A stretch of DNA of 54,593 bases from NCBI GenBank assembly GCA_902826455.1, contig CADEEV010000030.1:1-54593 (forward strand), given 5' to 3'. A program made the position numbers and the translations under genes. This DNA comes from an uncultured Acidobacteriota bacterium (GTDB lineage: Bacteria; Acidobacteriota; Vicinamibacteria; Fen-336). Under the pieces are notes generated by a model. It saw only the letters and a program-made list of their open reading frames with translations, was not told the DNA's origin and did not search any database. The number at the start of each line of letters is the position of its first letter. Position 1 is the first letter of the stretch. This document shows, piece after piece, positions 1-7,361 of the stretch.

Positions 1-1520
1 GGGTTCCGCGGGCTCGTAGTCGGGTGTGTGTCTGAGAGCTTGTGCAGGCGGGTGACTTGCTGCGTGCCGGTCTCGAGTGTGTGCAGGTTCTCTGCGGTGG
101 GCAGGTAGTGGCGGATCTTCGCGCGGGCTTTGTTCGTGACCGTGAGCGCCAACCAGGCCGGGCTCGGATGGTGACCCGCCGACGTGAGGATCTCGACGAT
201 GTCGCCGTTCTTCAGCTTGTAGCGGAGCGGCACCATCTTGCCGTTGACCCGGGCGCCGACGCACTGGTGCCCGATCTCCGTGTGGATCGCGTACGCGAAG
301 TCGACTGGCGATGCTCCGCGCGGCAGCGTCTTCACTTCACCCTTCGGGGTGAAGCAGTAGACCTCTTCAGGATAGAGGTCGAGCTTCAGGGAGTTCAGGA
401 ACTCGTGGGGGTCCTTGACCTCGTGCTGCCACTCGAGCAGCTGCCGCAGCCACGTGAAAGCGCGATCGTCCTTGTCGAAGCCGGTGCGGCCCTCCTTGTA
501 CTTCCAGTGAGCCGCGATGCCTTCCTCGGCGATGCGGTGCATCTCGTGGGTGCGGATCTGGATCTCGAAGGGGTGCCCGCTGTCGCCGATCACCGAGGTG
601 TGGAGGGACTGGTAGCCGTTGGGCCGCGGCATCGCGATGAAGTCCTTGATGCGGCCCGGGACCGGGCGCCAGAGGTTGTGGATGACGCCCAGGGCCGCGT
701 AGCAATCGGGCACCGAGTTCACGAGGATGCGCAGCGCCACGAAGTCGTAGACCTGGTCGAGCTGGATGCGCTGGCGGCGCAGCTTCTGGTGGATCGAGTG
801 GAGGCGCTTGATGCGGCCTTCCAGGATCGCGTCGACGCTGGCGGCCTTCATCTTCTCGGCGACGATCTCCTTGAGCTTCTCGATGAACTCGAACGCGGTC
901 TTGCGGCGCTCCTCGACCCGGCCGCCGAGCTCCTTGTAGATCTCGGGTTCGAGGTACTGGAACGAGAGGTCCTCGAGCTCGTTCTTGATCTTGCTCATCC
1001 CCAGACGGCCCGCCAGCGGAGCGTAGATGTCCATGGTCTCGCGGGCGATCTTCTGACGCCGGTCCTGGGCCAGGTACTGCAGCGTGCGCATGTTGTGGAG
1101 GCGGTCCGCTAGCTTGACGAGGATGACGCGGATGTCGTCGACCATCGCGAGCAGGAGCTTCCGGAAGTTCTCGGCCTGCCGCTCTTCCGAAGACGAGAAG
1201 GGGATCTTGCTGATCTTCGTGACGCCCTCGACGATGTGGAGGACGTCGGCGCCGAAGTGCTCCTGGATGCGCTCCGGCTCGGTGAGGGTGTCCTCGAGGA
1301 CGTCGTGGAGCAGCCCGACGATCACGCAGGCGGGATCCATCCTCATTTCCGCGAGGATCGCGGCCACTTCGAGGGGATGGACGAGGTAGGGCTCCCCGGA
1401 GGCCCGGGTCTGACCCTTGTGCTCGACCGCGGAGAAGATGTAGGCCTTCCGCAAGCCCTCGAGGTCGGCCTCGGGATGATGGGCCTTGACGGTATCGTAG
1501 ATGTCCTCGAAACGGATCAT
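1..1520 (-). CDS. rel: Bifunctional (p)ppGpp synthetase/hydrolase (RelA/SpoT family), 3' end outside window
   Basis: Makes and degrades the stringent-response alarmones (p)ppGpp. I translated the minus strand from ATG at 1520; the frame stays open to the window edge, giving about 506 codons of an expected 700-750. The HD hydrolase domain shows LLHDVLEDT and ADRLHNMRT. The synthetase domain shows GRIKDFIAMPRPNGYQSLHT and EIQIRTHEMHRIAEEG. The RxKD form (RIKD) is the signature of bifunctional rather than synthetase-only enzymes. A TGS domain starts at YCFTPKGEVKTLP. The C-terminal ACT region is off the window. The last 30 or so residues before the edge match the family less well, which may reflect a contig end. 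It is divergent from the TPR lipoprotein gene and has its own TTGACG/TAAACT promoter. Confidence 0.95.
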   Translation of the reverse strand, partial: MIRFEDIYDTVKAHHPEADLEGLRKAYIFSAVEHKGQTRASGEPYLVHPLEVAAILAEMRMDPACVIVGLLHDVLEDTLTEPERIQEHFGADVLHIVEGVTKISKIPFSSSEERQAENFRKLLLAMVDDIRVILVKLADRLHNMRTLQYLAQDRRQKIARETMDIYAPLAGRLGMSKIKNELEDLSFQYLEPEIYKELGGRVEERRKTAFEFIEKLKEIVAEKMKAASVDAILEGRIKRLHSIHQKLRRQRIQLDQVYDFVALRILVNSVPDCYAALGVIHNLWRPVPGRIKDFIAMPRPNGYQSLHTSVIGDSGHPFEIQIRTHEMHRIAEEGIAAHWKYKEGRTGFDKDDRAFTWLRQLLEWQHEVKDPHEFLNSLKLDLYPEEVYCFTPKGEVKTLPRGASPVDFAYAIHTEIGHQCVGARVNGKMVPLRYKLKNGDIVEILTSAGHHPSPAWLALTVTNKARAKIRHYLPTAENLHTLETGTQQVTRLHKLSDTHPTTSPRN

Positions 1521-1549
1521 CGAGTGGCCCTTAATCCCTGCAATTCTTC

Positions 1550-1578
1550 AGTTTAGGAGTGACACCCGGGAGCGTCAA
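1550..1578 (-). promoter_or_regulatory. Sigma-70-type promoter of rel
   Basis: On the minus strand TTGACG (1578-1573) is followed by a 17-nt spacer and TAAACT (1555-1550). The -10 lies 29 nt upstream of the ATG at 1520. Spacing and sequence are close to the housekeeping consensus. Confidence 0.75.
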
Positions 1579-1594
1579 GGTCGCCCCCGTTTCC

Positions 1595-1624
1595 TTGACT
1601 TGGCGCGAAGCGACGCACTATACT
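1595..1624 (+). promoter_or_regulatory. Sigma-70-type promoter of the TPR lipoprotein gene
   Basis: TTGACT (1595-1600), an 18-nt spacer and TATACT (1619-1624). The predicted start near 1631 leaves a leader of about 32 nt containing a GGGAG ribosome-binding site before ATG 1663. It is divergent from the rel promoter, with the two -35 elements about 17 nt apart. Confidence 0.8.
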
Positions 1625-1662
1625 CCCGACCTTCGGCAGACCATCTTCCGGGAGACGACCCG

Positions 1663-2640
1663 ATGAAACTCCGCTACGTCGCTTTCGCACTCCTCGCCCC
1701 GATTGCCCTCACGGGTTGCTCGCGGGTCGCGGCCCGTTCGTCCTTCCAGGACGGAAACAAGGCCTACAAGGAGGAGAACTTCAAGAAGGCGATCATCGCG
1801 TACGAGAAGGCCCTCAGTTACGACCCGAACATGGCCGAGGCGCGCTTCTACCTGGGCAGCTCTTACCAGGCGCTCTACCGCCCGGGCAAGGAGACGCCCG
1901 AGAACAAGGCCAACCTGGACGCGGCGCTGACGGCCTACAAGGCGTCGCTGGACGCGAACAAGGCTGACACGCCGAACCTCAAGAGCGTCAAGGCCAACTC
2001 CCTGGCCGCCCTCACCGGCATCTACTCCGAAGATCCCAACAAGAACTACGACGAGGCGCTCAAGTACGCCGAGCAGCTCGTCGCCGAGAACCCCAACGAC
2101 CCCAAGAACCTCTTCGCCATGGCCAACCTCTTCGAGAAGTTCGAGAAGGTGGACAAGGCCGAAGAGACCTACAAGAAGGTCGTCGAGGTGAACCCGAGCG
2201 ATGCGAAGGCCTGCGGCGCGCTCGCCGGCTTCTTCAACAAGCCCCTCTGGGAGGGCAAGTCGAAGTTCGATCAGGCGATCGAGACGCTGCAGCGCTGCGC
2301 CACGATCGATCCGCAGGATCCTTCGGGCTTCTACAAGGTCTCGGTGTTCTTCTGGGACAAGGCGTATCGCGATCCCCTCATCAACGACCAGCAGAAGGAC
2401 GAGTACGCCGACAAGGGCCTCGAGGCGGTCGACAAGGCGCTGGCGATCAAGCCCGACTACGTCGACGGGCTCGTCTACAAGGGCCTCCTGCTGCGCGTTA
2501 AGGCCCAGGTGGCCAAGAACGAGCGGCTCCGCCAGCAGTACCTCGATCAGGCCCAAACCCTGGCCAAGCAGGCCAAGGAGCTGCGCCTGCAGCAGGCCGA
2601 GCAGTCGGCGCCTGCCCCGGCGCCGTCACCCGCCAGCTAG
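1663..2640 (+). CDS. TPR-repeat lipoprotein
   Basis: A 325-residue protein whose N-terminus has a short basic stretch, a hydrophobic core and the lipobox LTGC (Cys about residue 20), so it is probably a lipid-anchored envelope protein. The rest is helical TPR repeats, for example the unit with FKKAIIAYEKALSYDPN, and later units around DKAEETYKKVVEVNPSD and FDQAIETLQRCATIDPQ. The C-terminus is Ala/Pro rich. TPR proteins act as scaffolds, and the partner cannot be told from sequence. I chose ATG 1663 because it gives the signal peptide and follows a GGGAG site; open frame upstream back to 1501 overlaps the promoter. It stands alone and is followed by inverted repeats. Confidence 0.85.
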   Translation: MKLRYVAFALLAPIALTGCSRVAARSSFQDGNKAYKEENFKKAIIAYEKALSYDPNMAEARFYLGSSYQALYRPGKETPENKANLDAALTAYKASLDANKADTPNLKSVKANSLAALTGIYSEDPNKNYDEALKYAEQLVAENPNDPKNLFAMANLFEKFEKVDKAEETYKKVVEVNPSDAKACGALAGFFNKPLWEGKSKFDQAIETLQRCATIDPQDPSGFYKVSVFFWDKAYRDPLINDQQKDEYADKGLEAVDKALAIKPDYVDGLVYKGLLLRVKAQVAKNERLRQQYLDQAQTLAKQAKELRLQQAEQSAPAPAPSPAS

Positions 2641-2667
2641 GTCTCTCTTCTCCCGCCGGAAGCCGTC

Positions 2668-2702
2668 CACCTTCGCCCGCGGTCGTATCGCTGGCGAAGG
2701 TG
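2668..2702. repeat. Inverted repeat downstream of the TPR lipoprotein gene
   Basis: CACCTTCGCC (2668-2677) and GGCGAAGGTG (2693-2702) form a perfect 10-bp stem with a 15-nt loop, 28 nt after the stop codon. No T-run follows, so this may be an RNA-stabilising or attenuating hairpin rather than a simple terminator. Confidence 0.5.
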
Positions 2703-2790
2703 CTGGCCGTGGCGTGTTCCCGGTCAACCCTCCGGGGCGGGGAACCGGGGTCAGACCAGGCCACCTGCCGTTCGTCTCCTGAAAGCACGA

Positions 2791-2814
2791 AGGCCTCGCG
2801 TTGCCGCGAGGCCT
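2791..2814. terminator. Bidirectional terminator between convergent genes
   Basis: AGGCCTCGCG (2791-2800) and CGCGAGGCCT (2805-2814) pair perfectly over 10 bp with a TTGC loop. It lies between the plus-strand TPR lipoprotein gene (stop at 2640) and the minus-strand exbD (stop at 2847). It is flanked by a purine-rich run on one side and CTATCTCTT on the other, so it can serve both transcripts. Confidence 0.75.
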
Positions 2815-2846
2815 CTATCTCTTGAACGGGGGGATCGACGGTGATC

Positions 2847-3356
2847 CTAGGGTTGCGCTCCGCCTCCGCCACCGGCCTCTTCGACCATCTTCTCGGAGAT
2901 GATCCCGATGCGCTCGACACCGGCGCCCTTGGCAGCGTCCATCGCCTCGACCACCTTGCCGTAGAGAACGGCGCCGGAAGCGCGCACGAAGATCGTCTTG
3001 TCCGAGCGCGCCTGGAAGATGTCCTTGAGACGGTTCTCGAGCTCGTCCATCGTCGCGACCGGGCTCTTGTTCACGCTGATGATCGGCCCGGACGGCGAAT
3101 CCTCGATCCCCAGGACGACCTGGTTGGACTTCGAGGGATCTGGCGGCGGCGAACCCGGCGGAGGCGGCTGGGGTAGCGCGATGTCGAGACCCTTCTGGGC
3201 GAGCGGGGTGACGACCATGAAGATGATGAGCAGGACCAGCATCACGTCGATGAGCGGCGTGATGTTGATGTCCGACTTGGCTTCCGTGCTGGCCGGCTTC
3301 GTGGCGTCGTGAGAGTGGAGAACGTGCTTCTTGTGCTTCGCCTTCGCCTGGGCCAT
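2847..3356 (-). CDS. exbD: ExbD/TolR-family biopolymer transport protein
   Basis: A 169-residue inner-membrane protein of the proton-driven TonB energising complex. It has a short cytoplasmic N-terminus, one membrane segment (around residues 30-50) and a periplasmic domain. The membrane segment carries the essential Asp in TPLIDVMLVLLIIFMVVTP, which conducts protons in the family. A Pro-rich linker follows, and the C-terminal domain (DKTIFVRASGAVLYGKVVEA) matches the ExbD fold. The tail is Gly rich. Its start codon shares one base with the stop of the upstream exbD (TGATG), so the two are translationally coupled. Confidence 0.92.
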   Translation of the reverse strand: MAQAKAKHKKHVLHSHDATKPASTEAKSDINITPLIDVMLVLLIIFMVVTPLAQKGLDIALPQPPPPGSPPPDPSKSNQVVLGIEDSPSGPIISVNKSPVATMDELENRLKDIFQARSDKTIFVRASGAVLYGKVVEAMDAAKGAGVERIGIISEKMVEEAGGGGGAQP

Positions 3357-3781
3357 CAGCTCTGCACCTTTTTCTCGGCGATCAGCGCGACTTCCTCGGT
3401 TCCGGCCTCACGGCACAGGTCCATGACCTTCATGACCTCGCCGTAGTTGAGACCTTCGTCGGCCTTGAGGTAGACGACCTTGCCGCCGTCGGGCATCTCT
3501 TCGAGACGCTCCTTGAGCTGCGCGATCAGATCGCTCTGCTCCACCGCGATGCCGTTCAGGAAGGTCTTCGTGTCCTTCTTGAGGGCGACCGTCACGGTCT
3601 TCGGCTCGTCCTTGCGTTCCTTGGTATAGGACGCCGTGGGCAGCTTCACGTCGACGCCCTTCTGCAGCATGGGGGTGATCACCATGAAGATGATCAGAAG
3701 CACGATCATGATGTCGGCCATGGGCGTGACGTTGATGTCTGCGATCGCCCCGCCCTTCTTGTCGCCAACGGCCATGGACAT
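3356..3781 (-). CDS. exbD: ExbD/TolR-family biopolymer transport protein (second copy)
   Basis: A 141-residue paralogue of the neighbouring ExbD with the same topology: a short cytoplasmic end, a membrane segment containing the proton-path Asp (TPMADIMIVLLIIFMVITP) and a periplasmic domain (GKVVYLKADEGLNYGEVMKV). It lacks the Pro-rich linker of its partner. ExbD works as a dimer inside an ExbB pentamer, so two coupled copies could form a heterodimer; that is inference. It lies 40 nt downstream of exbB. Confidence 0.92.
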   Translation of the reverse strand: MSMAVGDKKGGAIADINVTPMADIMIVLLIIFMVITPMLQKGVDVKLPTASYTKERKDEPKTVTVALKKDTKTFLNGIAVEQSDLIAQLKERLEEMPDGGKVVYLKADEGLNYGEVMKVMDLCREAGTEEVALIAEKKVQS

Positions 3782-3821
3782 CGGATAGTCCTCCCGGTTC
3801 CTTGACGGACCCGAGGCGCTG

Positions 3822-4502
3822 TTAGGCGCCCTTCTTGATGAAGTAGTCGAGCAGCTCGGAGCTCGAGTTGTCCATCTCGATGTTGAAGCCCTCGACCTTG
3901 CCGCCCAGGTAGTTGTAGGCCCACACGGCCGGCACGGCCACGAACAGGCCGAAGGCGGTCGTGATGAGAGCCTCGGCGATGCCAGCCGAGATCGCGGCGA
4001 TGCCGCCGGAGCCCGTGAGCGCCATGCCCGAGAAGGCGTTGATGATGCCGAAGGTCGTGCCGAACAGGCCGACGAAGGGCGCCGTCGAGCCGATCGTGGC
4101 GAGTCCCGACAGGCCGCGCTTCAGGTCGGCGAGGTTGACGGCCGTGGCGCGCTGGATCGCACGCTTGGCGGCGTCGACGGCGGCTTCCTTGTCGCGCTCG
4201 GCTTCGCCCATCTCCTGCTGGTACTGCCACTCCTGCAGGCCCACGACCAGGACCTTGGCCAGGTGCGAGTACTTGGAGCCGGCGCCGTGGGAAGCGTCGA
4301 TCGCTTCCTTGATCTTGCCCTGCTTGAGGAAACGCGCGACCTCGGGGGCGTACTTGCGCGACTGCTTGGTCGCCTTGTCGTATGTCCAGTACCGCTCGAT
4401 CATGACGCCGATCGAGTAGATGGACATGATCGCGAGGACGATCACGACGCCCCACGCGACGCCGCCCATGTTCCTAAGCATGTGCATCAGGTCAAACTGC
4501 AT
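3822..4502 (-). CDS. exbB: ExbB/TolQ/MotA-family proton channel protein
   Basis: A 226-residue inner-membrane protein with an N-terminal membrane segment (about residues 13-33), a large cytoplasmic loop rich in charged residues, and two further membrane segments, as in ExbB and TolQ. The conserved core GLSGLATIGSTAPFVGLFGT and the following GIAEALITTAFGLFVAVPAV are diagnostic. It forms the pentameric channel around ExbD. It lies between tonB (36 nt upstream) and the two exbD genes. Confidence 0.95.
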   Translation of the reverse strand: MQFDLMHMLRNMGGVAWGVVIVLAIMSIYSIGVMIERYWTYDKATKQSRKYAPEVARFLKQGKIKEAIDASHGAGSKYSHLAKVLVVGLQEWQYQQEMGEAERDKEAAVDAAKRAIQRATAVNLADLKRGLSGLATIGSTAPFVGLFGTTFGIINAFSGMALTGSGGIAAISAGIAEALITTAFGLFVAVPAVWAYNYLGGKVEGFNIEMDNSSSELLDYFIKKGA

Positions 4503-4538
4503 TGCGCGTCCTCCTGGACTCTGGTTTCGTCTCTGCTC

Positions 4539-5273
4539 TTAGTTGAGCCGGAAGTTCACCGTAACGGTCATGATGACGGGCACGGGCACGCCGTTCAACA
4601 GGGTCGGCGTGTACACCCACTGCTTGACCGCCTCCATGGCAGCGTCGTTCAGCAGCGGGATCCCGCGCAGGACTGTGACGTTGGTGACCTTCCCCTGTGG
4701 GCTGATCGTGCACTCGAGGATGACGACGCCCTGCACACGAGCCTGCTTGGCGATATCGGGGTAGGTCGGCGGTACGTTCTTGAGCTTCTTGGGTTCCTTG
4801 ATCTGACCGCCGACGCGCACCGCCTGAACGGGCGGAGGCGCATCCGGCAGGCCACCGACGACGCCACCGACGACGCCACCGGGCACGCCGCCTTCGACAC
4901 CGCCTGCGACGCCGCCTTCCACACCGAGGTCGAGACCTTCTTCAGGCTTGATCTCGTCCGGCACCTCGATCGGCGCCGTGAACTTCGGCGCTTCTTCGAT
5001 GATCTTGGGCTGGACCTTGGGAGTGATCTGGGCTTTGGGCGCGGGCGGGGGCGGCGGGGGCGGGGGCGGGGCGGGAGGAGGCGGTTCGACGAAGAAGGCG
5101 TTGACGGCCGCGGTGGGCTCCGGCAATTCCTCAGAGGTCAGGATCGGCACGACCACGATGAAGATGAGCGCGATGGCGTGCAAGGTCAGCGAGATCGGCA
5201 CCGTGAGCGACTGCTTCGTGCGGTGCGCGACCTTGTCCGAATCGACGAGGTCTTCGAAAAGCCTCCGTTCCAT
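4539..5273 (-). CDS. tonB: TonB energy transducer with Gly-Val repeat linker
   Basis: A 244-residue protein that couples the ExbB/ExbD proton motor to outer-membrane receptors. The order is a cytoplasmic tail (MERRLFEDLVDSD), a membrane anchor (about 25-44), a Pro tract (64-79), a Gly-Val repeat (118-141, units GGVx), and a C-terminal TonB fold (about 165-244) with PPTYPDIAKQARVQGVVILE and KQWVYTPTLLNGVPVPV. It leads the tonB-exbB-exbD-exbD unit and has a strong promoter. No TonB-dependent receptor is nearby, so the substrate is unknown. Confidence 0.93.
   Translation of the reverse strand: MERRLFEDLVDSDKVAHRTKQSLTVPISLTLHAIALIFIVVVPILTSEELPEPTAAVNAFFVEPPPPAPPPPPPPPPAPKAQITPKVQPKIIEEAPKFTAPIEVPDEIKPEEGLDLGVEGGVAGGVEGGVPGGVVGGVVGGLPDAPPPVQAVRVGGQIKEPKKLKNVPPTYPDIAKQARVQGVVILECTISPQGKVTNVTVLRGIPLLNDAAMEAVKQWVYTPTLLNGVPVPVIMTVTVNFRLN
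4851..4922 (-). repeat. Gly-Val repeat coding tract in the first tonB
   Basis: Encodes residues 118-141, a run of GGVx units (VEGG, VAGG, VEGG, VPGG, VVGG). The DNA is a degenerate tandem repeat of about 12-15 nt. A near-identical tract lies in the second tonB at 5762-5824. Confidence 0.7.
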
Positions 5274-5322
5274 CCTGACGCCTCGCTTTCCCCGTCTCCT
5301 TCTTGATCTCTCTGGTGAAGGC

Positions 5323-5338
5323 GGGGATTCTAATCCCC
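5323..5338. promoter_or_regulatory. Palindromic operator-like site over the -10 of the tonB-exb promoter
   Basis: GGGGATT and AATCCCC form a perfect 7-bp inverted repeat around a 2-bp centre. The palindrome fully contains the -10 hexamer TAGAAT of the minus-strand promoter. A protein bound here would block RNA polymerase. No cognate regulator is identifiable in the window. Confidence 0.5.
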
Positions 5339-5356
5339 GGTTTGCGAGAGTGTCAA
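5327..5356 (-). promoter_or_regulatory. Sigma-70-type promoter of tonB-exbB-exbD-exbD
   Basis: On the minus strand TTGACA (5356-5351), an 18-nt spacer and TAGAAT (5332-5327). The consensus -35 suggests strong expression. The leader before ATG 5273 is about 45 nt and contains GAAGGAGACGGGG as a ribosome-binding region. Confidence 0.8.
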
Positions 5357-5470
5357 GGGAGACGAACGCCGTTCACGCATGCGACTACGGAGGTTGGACA
5401 CCGTCAGGCTGCTGGCGGGTCCGGAGCCAGCAACTACCGCAGGTTACACGACTACGGCGGCGGGTGTCCC

Positions 5471-6268
5471 CTAGAAAATGCGGAAGCGTACGGGCGCGTT
5501 CGCGATCGTCGATACGGGCCGGCCGTTCTTGATCGCCGGGGAGAAGCGCCACTCCTTGACGGTCTGGATCGCCGCGGCGTCCAGGGCCGGGATCGACTGG
5601 ATCACGCGAGCGCGCACCACGGCGCCCGTGGAGTCGATGAGGATCTCGACGATCACCTCGCCCTCGATCTTCTTCACGAAGGCTTCCTGGGGATACTGGG
5701 GCCGGGTGATCTTGATCGGCTTCGGAGGCTGGTCGTAGTCCATGACCGGGCCATCGCCCGTGCCTCCGACCACGCCGCCGAGGACCCCTCCCGGCACGCC
5801 GCCGACGACGCCTCCTTCGACGCCGTCCTCCATCCCGTCGTTGACGCCGAAGTCGCTGCCGTTGGCGATGCCGGCCTGCTCGGCCTCGGGAACCTTGGCC
5901 TCGGGCTTGATCTCCTGCTCCTTGGGCTGCTCGATGGGTGCCGTGAACTCGGGCTTCTCCGGCTTCACCTCGCGCGTCGTAGCCTCGGCAGGCTTGGTCT
6001 GCTGGACGTTGGGGCTGCCCTTGGGGAGCGGAGGAGGCGGAGGCGGGGGCGGATCCCAGAACAGCTTGGCGATGTAGTCTGGATGTTCCGGGTCGGCCCG
6101 TGGCCAGAAGACCGGAACGAGCACCATCAAGGTAATGATGATGGCGTGAGCCGCGAGGGATTCACGAACCCCGAACCAGGTCTTCTTAGGAGGCGGGTTC
6201 GAGACGACCAGGTCCTGGAAGAGCCGGTCCTCGAGGGGCCGCGGCGCCGTGCCGCTCATGGTCGCCAT
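5471..6268 (-). CDS. tonB: Second TonB energy transducer with Gly-Val repeat linker
   Basis: A 265-residue TonB with a membrane anchor at about 38-56, a Pro tract (73-82), acidic and Pro-rich linker, a Gly-Val repeat (149-169) and a C-terminal TonB fold (RPQYPQEAFVKKIEGEVIVE, then VKEWRFSPAIKNGRPV). The tail starts with PLEDRLFQDLVVSNPPP, similar to the first TonB. The two probably arose by duplication or share a partner. It lies 197 nt upstream of the first tonB and is separated from it by a strong promoter. Start ATG 6268 follows GAGGGTGAG with 5-nt spacing; an internal ATG at 6259 is a weaker option. Confidence 0.92.
   Translation of the reverse strand: MATMSGTAPRPLEDRLFQDLVVSNPPPKKTWFGVRESLAAHAIIITLMVLVPVFWPRADPEHPDYIAKLFWDPPPPPPPPLPKGSPNVQQTKPAEATTREVKPEKPEFTAPIEQPKEQEIKPEAKVPEAEQAGIANGSDFGVNDGMEDGVEGGVVGGVPGGVLGGVVGGTGDGPVMDYDQPPKPIKITRPQYPQEAFVKKIEGEVIVEILIDSTGAVVRARVIQSIPALDAAAIQTVKEWRFSPAIKNGRPVSTIANAPVRFRIF
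5762..5824 (-). repeat. Gly-Val repeat coding tract in the second tonB
   Basis: Encodes residues 149-169 (units VEGG, VVGG, VPGG, VLGG, VVGG). Sequence and phase match the tract in the neighbouring tonB, making it a possible site of recombination between the two genes. Confidence 0.7.
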
Positions 6269-6340
6269 ATTAGCTCACCCTCGCCCCCGCCTGACTTTGA
6301 GACGTCAGGTGTCCTCTGCAGGTTCCGTTCTGCATCACTT

Positions 6341-6379
6341 GTGGCCCCGTCCCGCTCGTCGAAGCAAGAGCGGGGCCAC
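6341..6379 (-). terminator. Hairpin after secF
   Basis: GTGGCCCCG (6341-6349) can pair with CGGGGCCAC (6371-6379), with further pairing inside the loop (CCCGCTC with GAGCGGG). It begins 14 nt after the secF stop. It lacks a T-run, so termination is likely but not certain. Confidence 0.5.
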
Positions 6380-6392
6380 CACGACCGGCGAC

Positions 6393-7352
6393 CTACAGGG
6401 CGGCCTTGGCGCTTCCCGGACCGGCTGCGGCCGCCTTCTTCCTCGAGAACTCCTCCCACCAGATCACGATCGGGCTCGCGATGTAGATGGTGGAGTAGGT
6501 GCCGACCAGGATGCCGATGACCATGGTGAAGCCGAAGCTGCGCAGCACCTCGCCGCCGAAGAGGTAGAGGCCCAGCACCGAGAGGAACGTGGTGCCGTTC
6601 GAGATCAGCGTCCGGGTCAGGGTCTGGTTCAGTGAGTCGTTGAGGATCTTCTTGAGGGGGTCCTTGCGCTTCTGCTTCAGGTTCTCGCGGGCCCGGTCGA
6701 AGATGACGATCGTGTCGTTGACGCTGTAACCGACGAGGGTCAGGAGGGCCGCGATCACGTTGAGGGTGAACTCGAAACGGAGGAAAGCGAGGAACGCGAT
6801 CGTGACCATCACGTCGTGGAGCACGGCCACGGTGGCCGCGGCCCCCCAGACGGCGCCGCGAAAGCGGACCGCGATGTAGATGAGCTGGAAGATCAGGCCG
6901 AAGATCGTGAGCTGGACCGCCTTCTGGCGCAGCTCGGCGCCGACGACCGGGCCGACGATCTCCGTCGAGGATTCGGCGATCGGGTTCTCGGCGTAGGCCG
7001 TGCCGAGGGTCTTGAGGACGCGGTCGGCCGCATGGGAGATCTCGCTGTCGGCCGCGCTCGCGTCGGCGGTGTCGGCGAGGCGGATGAGCACGCTGTTCTT
7101 CGCGGGGTCGTCGTAGGTCTGGATGGAGGCTCCGGGCGACTCCTTCTCGACAGCGCTGCGGATCTTGTCGACGGCCGGCGCGTTCTGGAACTTGACCAGG
7201 AGCTGCGTGCCGCCCGAGAACTCGACGCCGTAGCGGATGCCGCCGGGCTTCGCGACGTAGAACAGGCCGGCGACGATGAACGCCAGGCTGACGGCGACGA
7301 AGTAGCGCGTCTTGCTGAAGAAGTCGAAATTGGGATTCTTGAGGATTTCCAT
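6393..7352 (-). CDS. secF: Protein translocase subunit SecF
   Basis: A 319-residue membrane protein that with SecD uses proton motive force to pull secreted proteins across the inner membrane. An N-terminal membrane segment is followed by a periplasmic domain (GGIRYGVEFSGGTQLLVKF) and five more membrane segments. The diagnostic run VGYSVNDTIVIFDRARENL is present, as is the late motif YSTIYIASPIVIWWEE. It lies 9 nt downstream of secD at the end of tgt-yajC-secD-secF. Confidence 0.97.
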   Translation of the reverse strand: MEILKNPNFDFFSKTRYFVAVSLAFIVAGLFYVAKPGGIRYGVEFSGGTQLLVKFQNAPAVDKIRSAVEKESPGASIQTYDDPAKNSVLIRLADTADASAADSEISHAADRVLKTLGTAYAENPIAESSTEIVGPVVGAELRQKAVQLTIFGLIFQLIYIAVRFRGAVWGAAATVAVLHDVMVTIAFLAFLRFEFTLNVIAALLTLVGYSVNDTIVIFDRARENLKQKRKDPLKKILNDSLNQTLTRTLISNGTTFLSVLGLYLFGGEVLRSFGFTMVIGILVGTYSTIYIASPIVIWWEEFSRKKAAAAGPGSAKAAL

Positions 7353-7361
7353 GTCAGGTCC

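Noticed and set aside
1501-1662. Upstream extension of the TPR lipoprotein gene
   Set aside because: The frame is open back to 1501, but it covers both promoters and would hide the signal peptide.
5041-5090. Simple GC-rich repeat
   Set aside because: It encodes the Pro tract of the first TonB and is an ordinary low-complexity coding region.
5323-5338. Possible tRNA arm
   Set aside because: The GGGGATT/AATCCCC stem looked like part of a tRNA at first sight, but no acceptor stem, anticodon loop or TPsiC sequence surrounds it.
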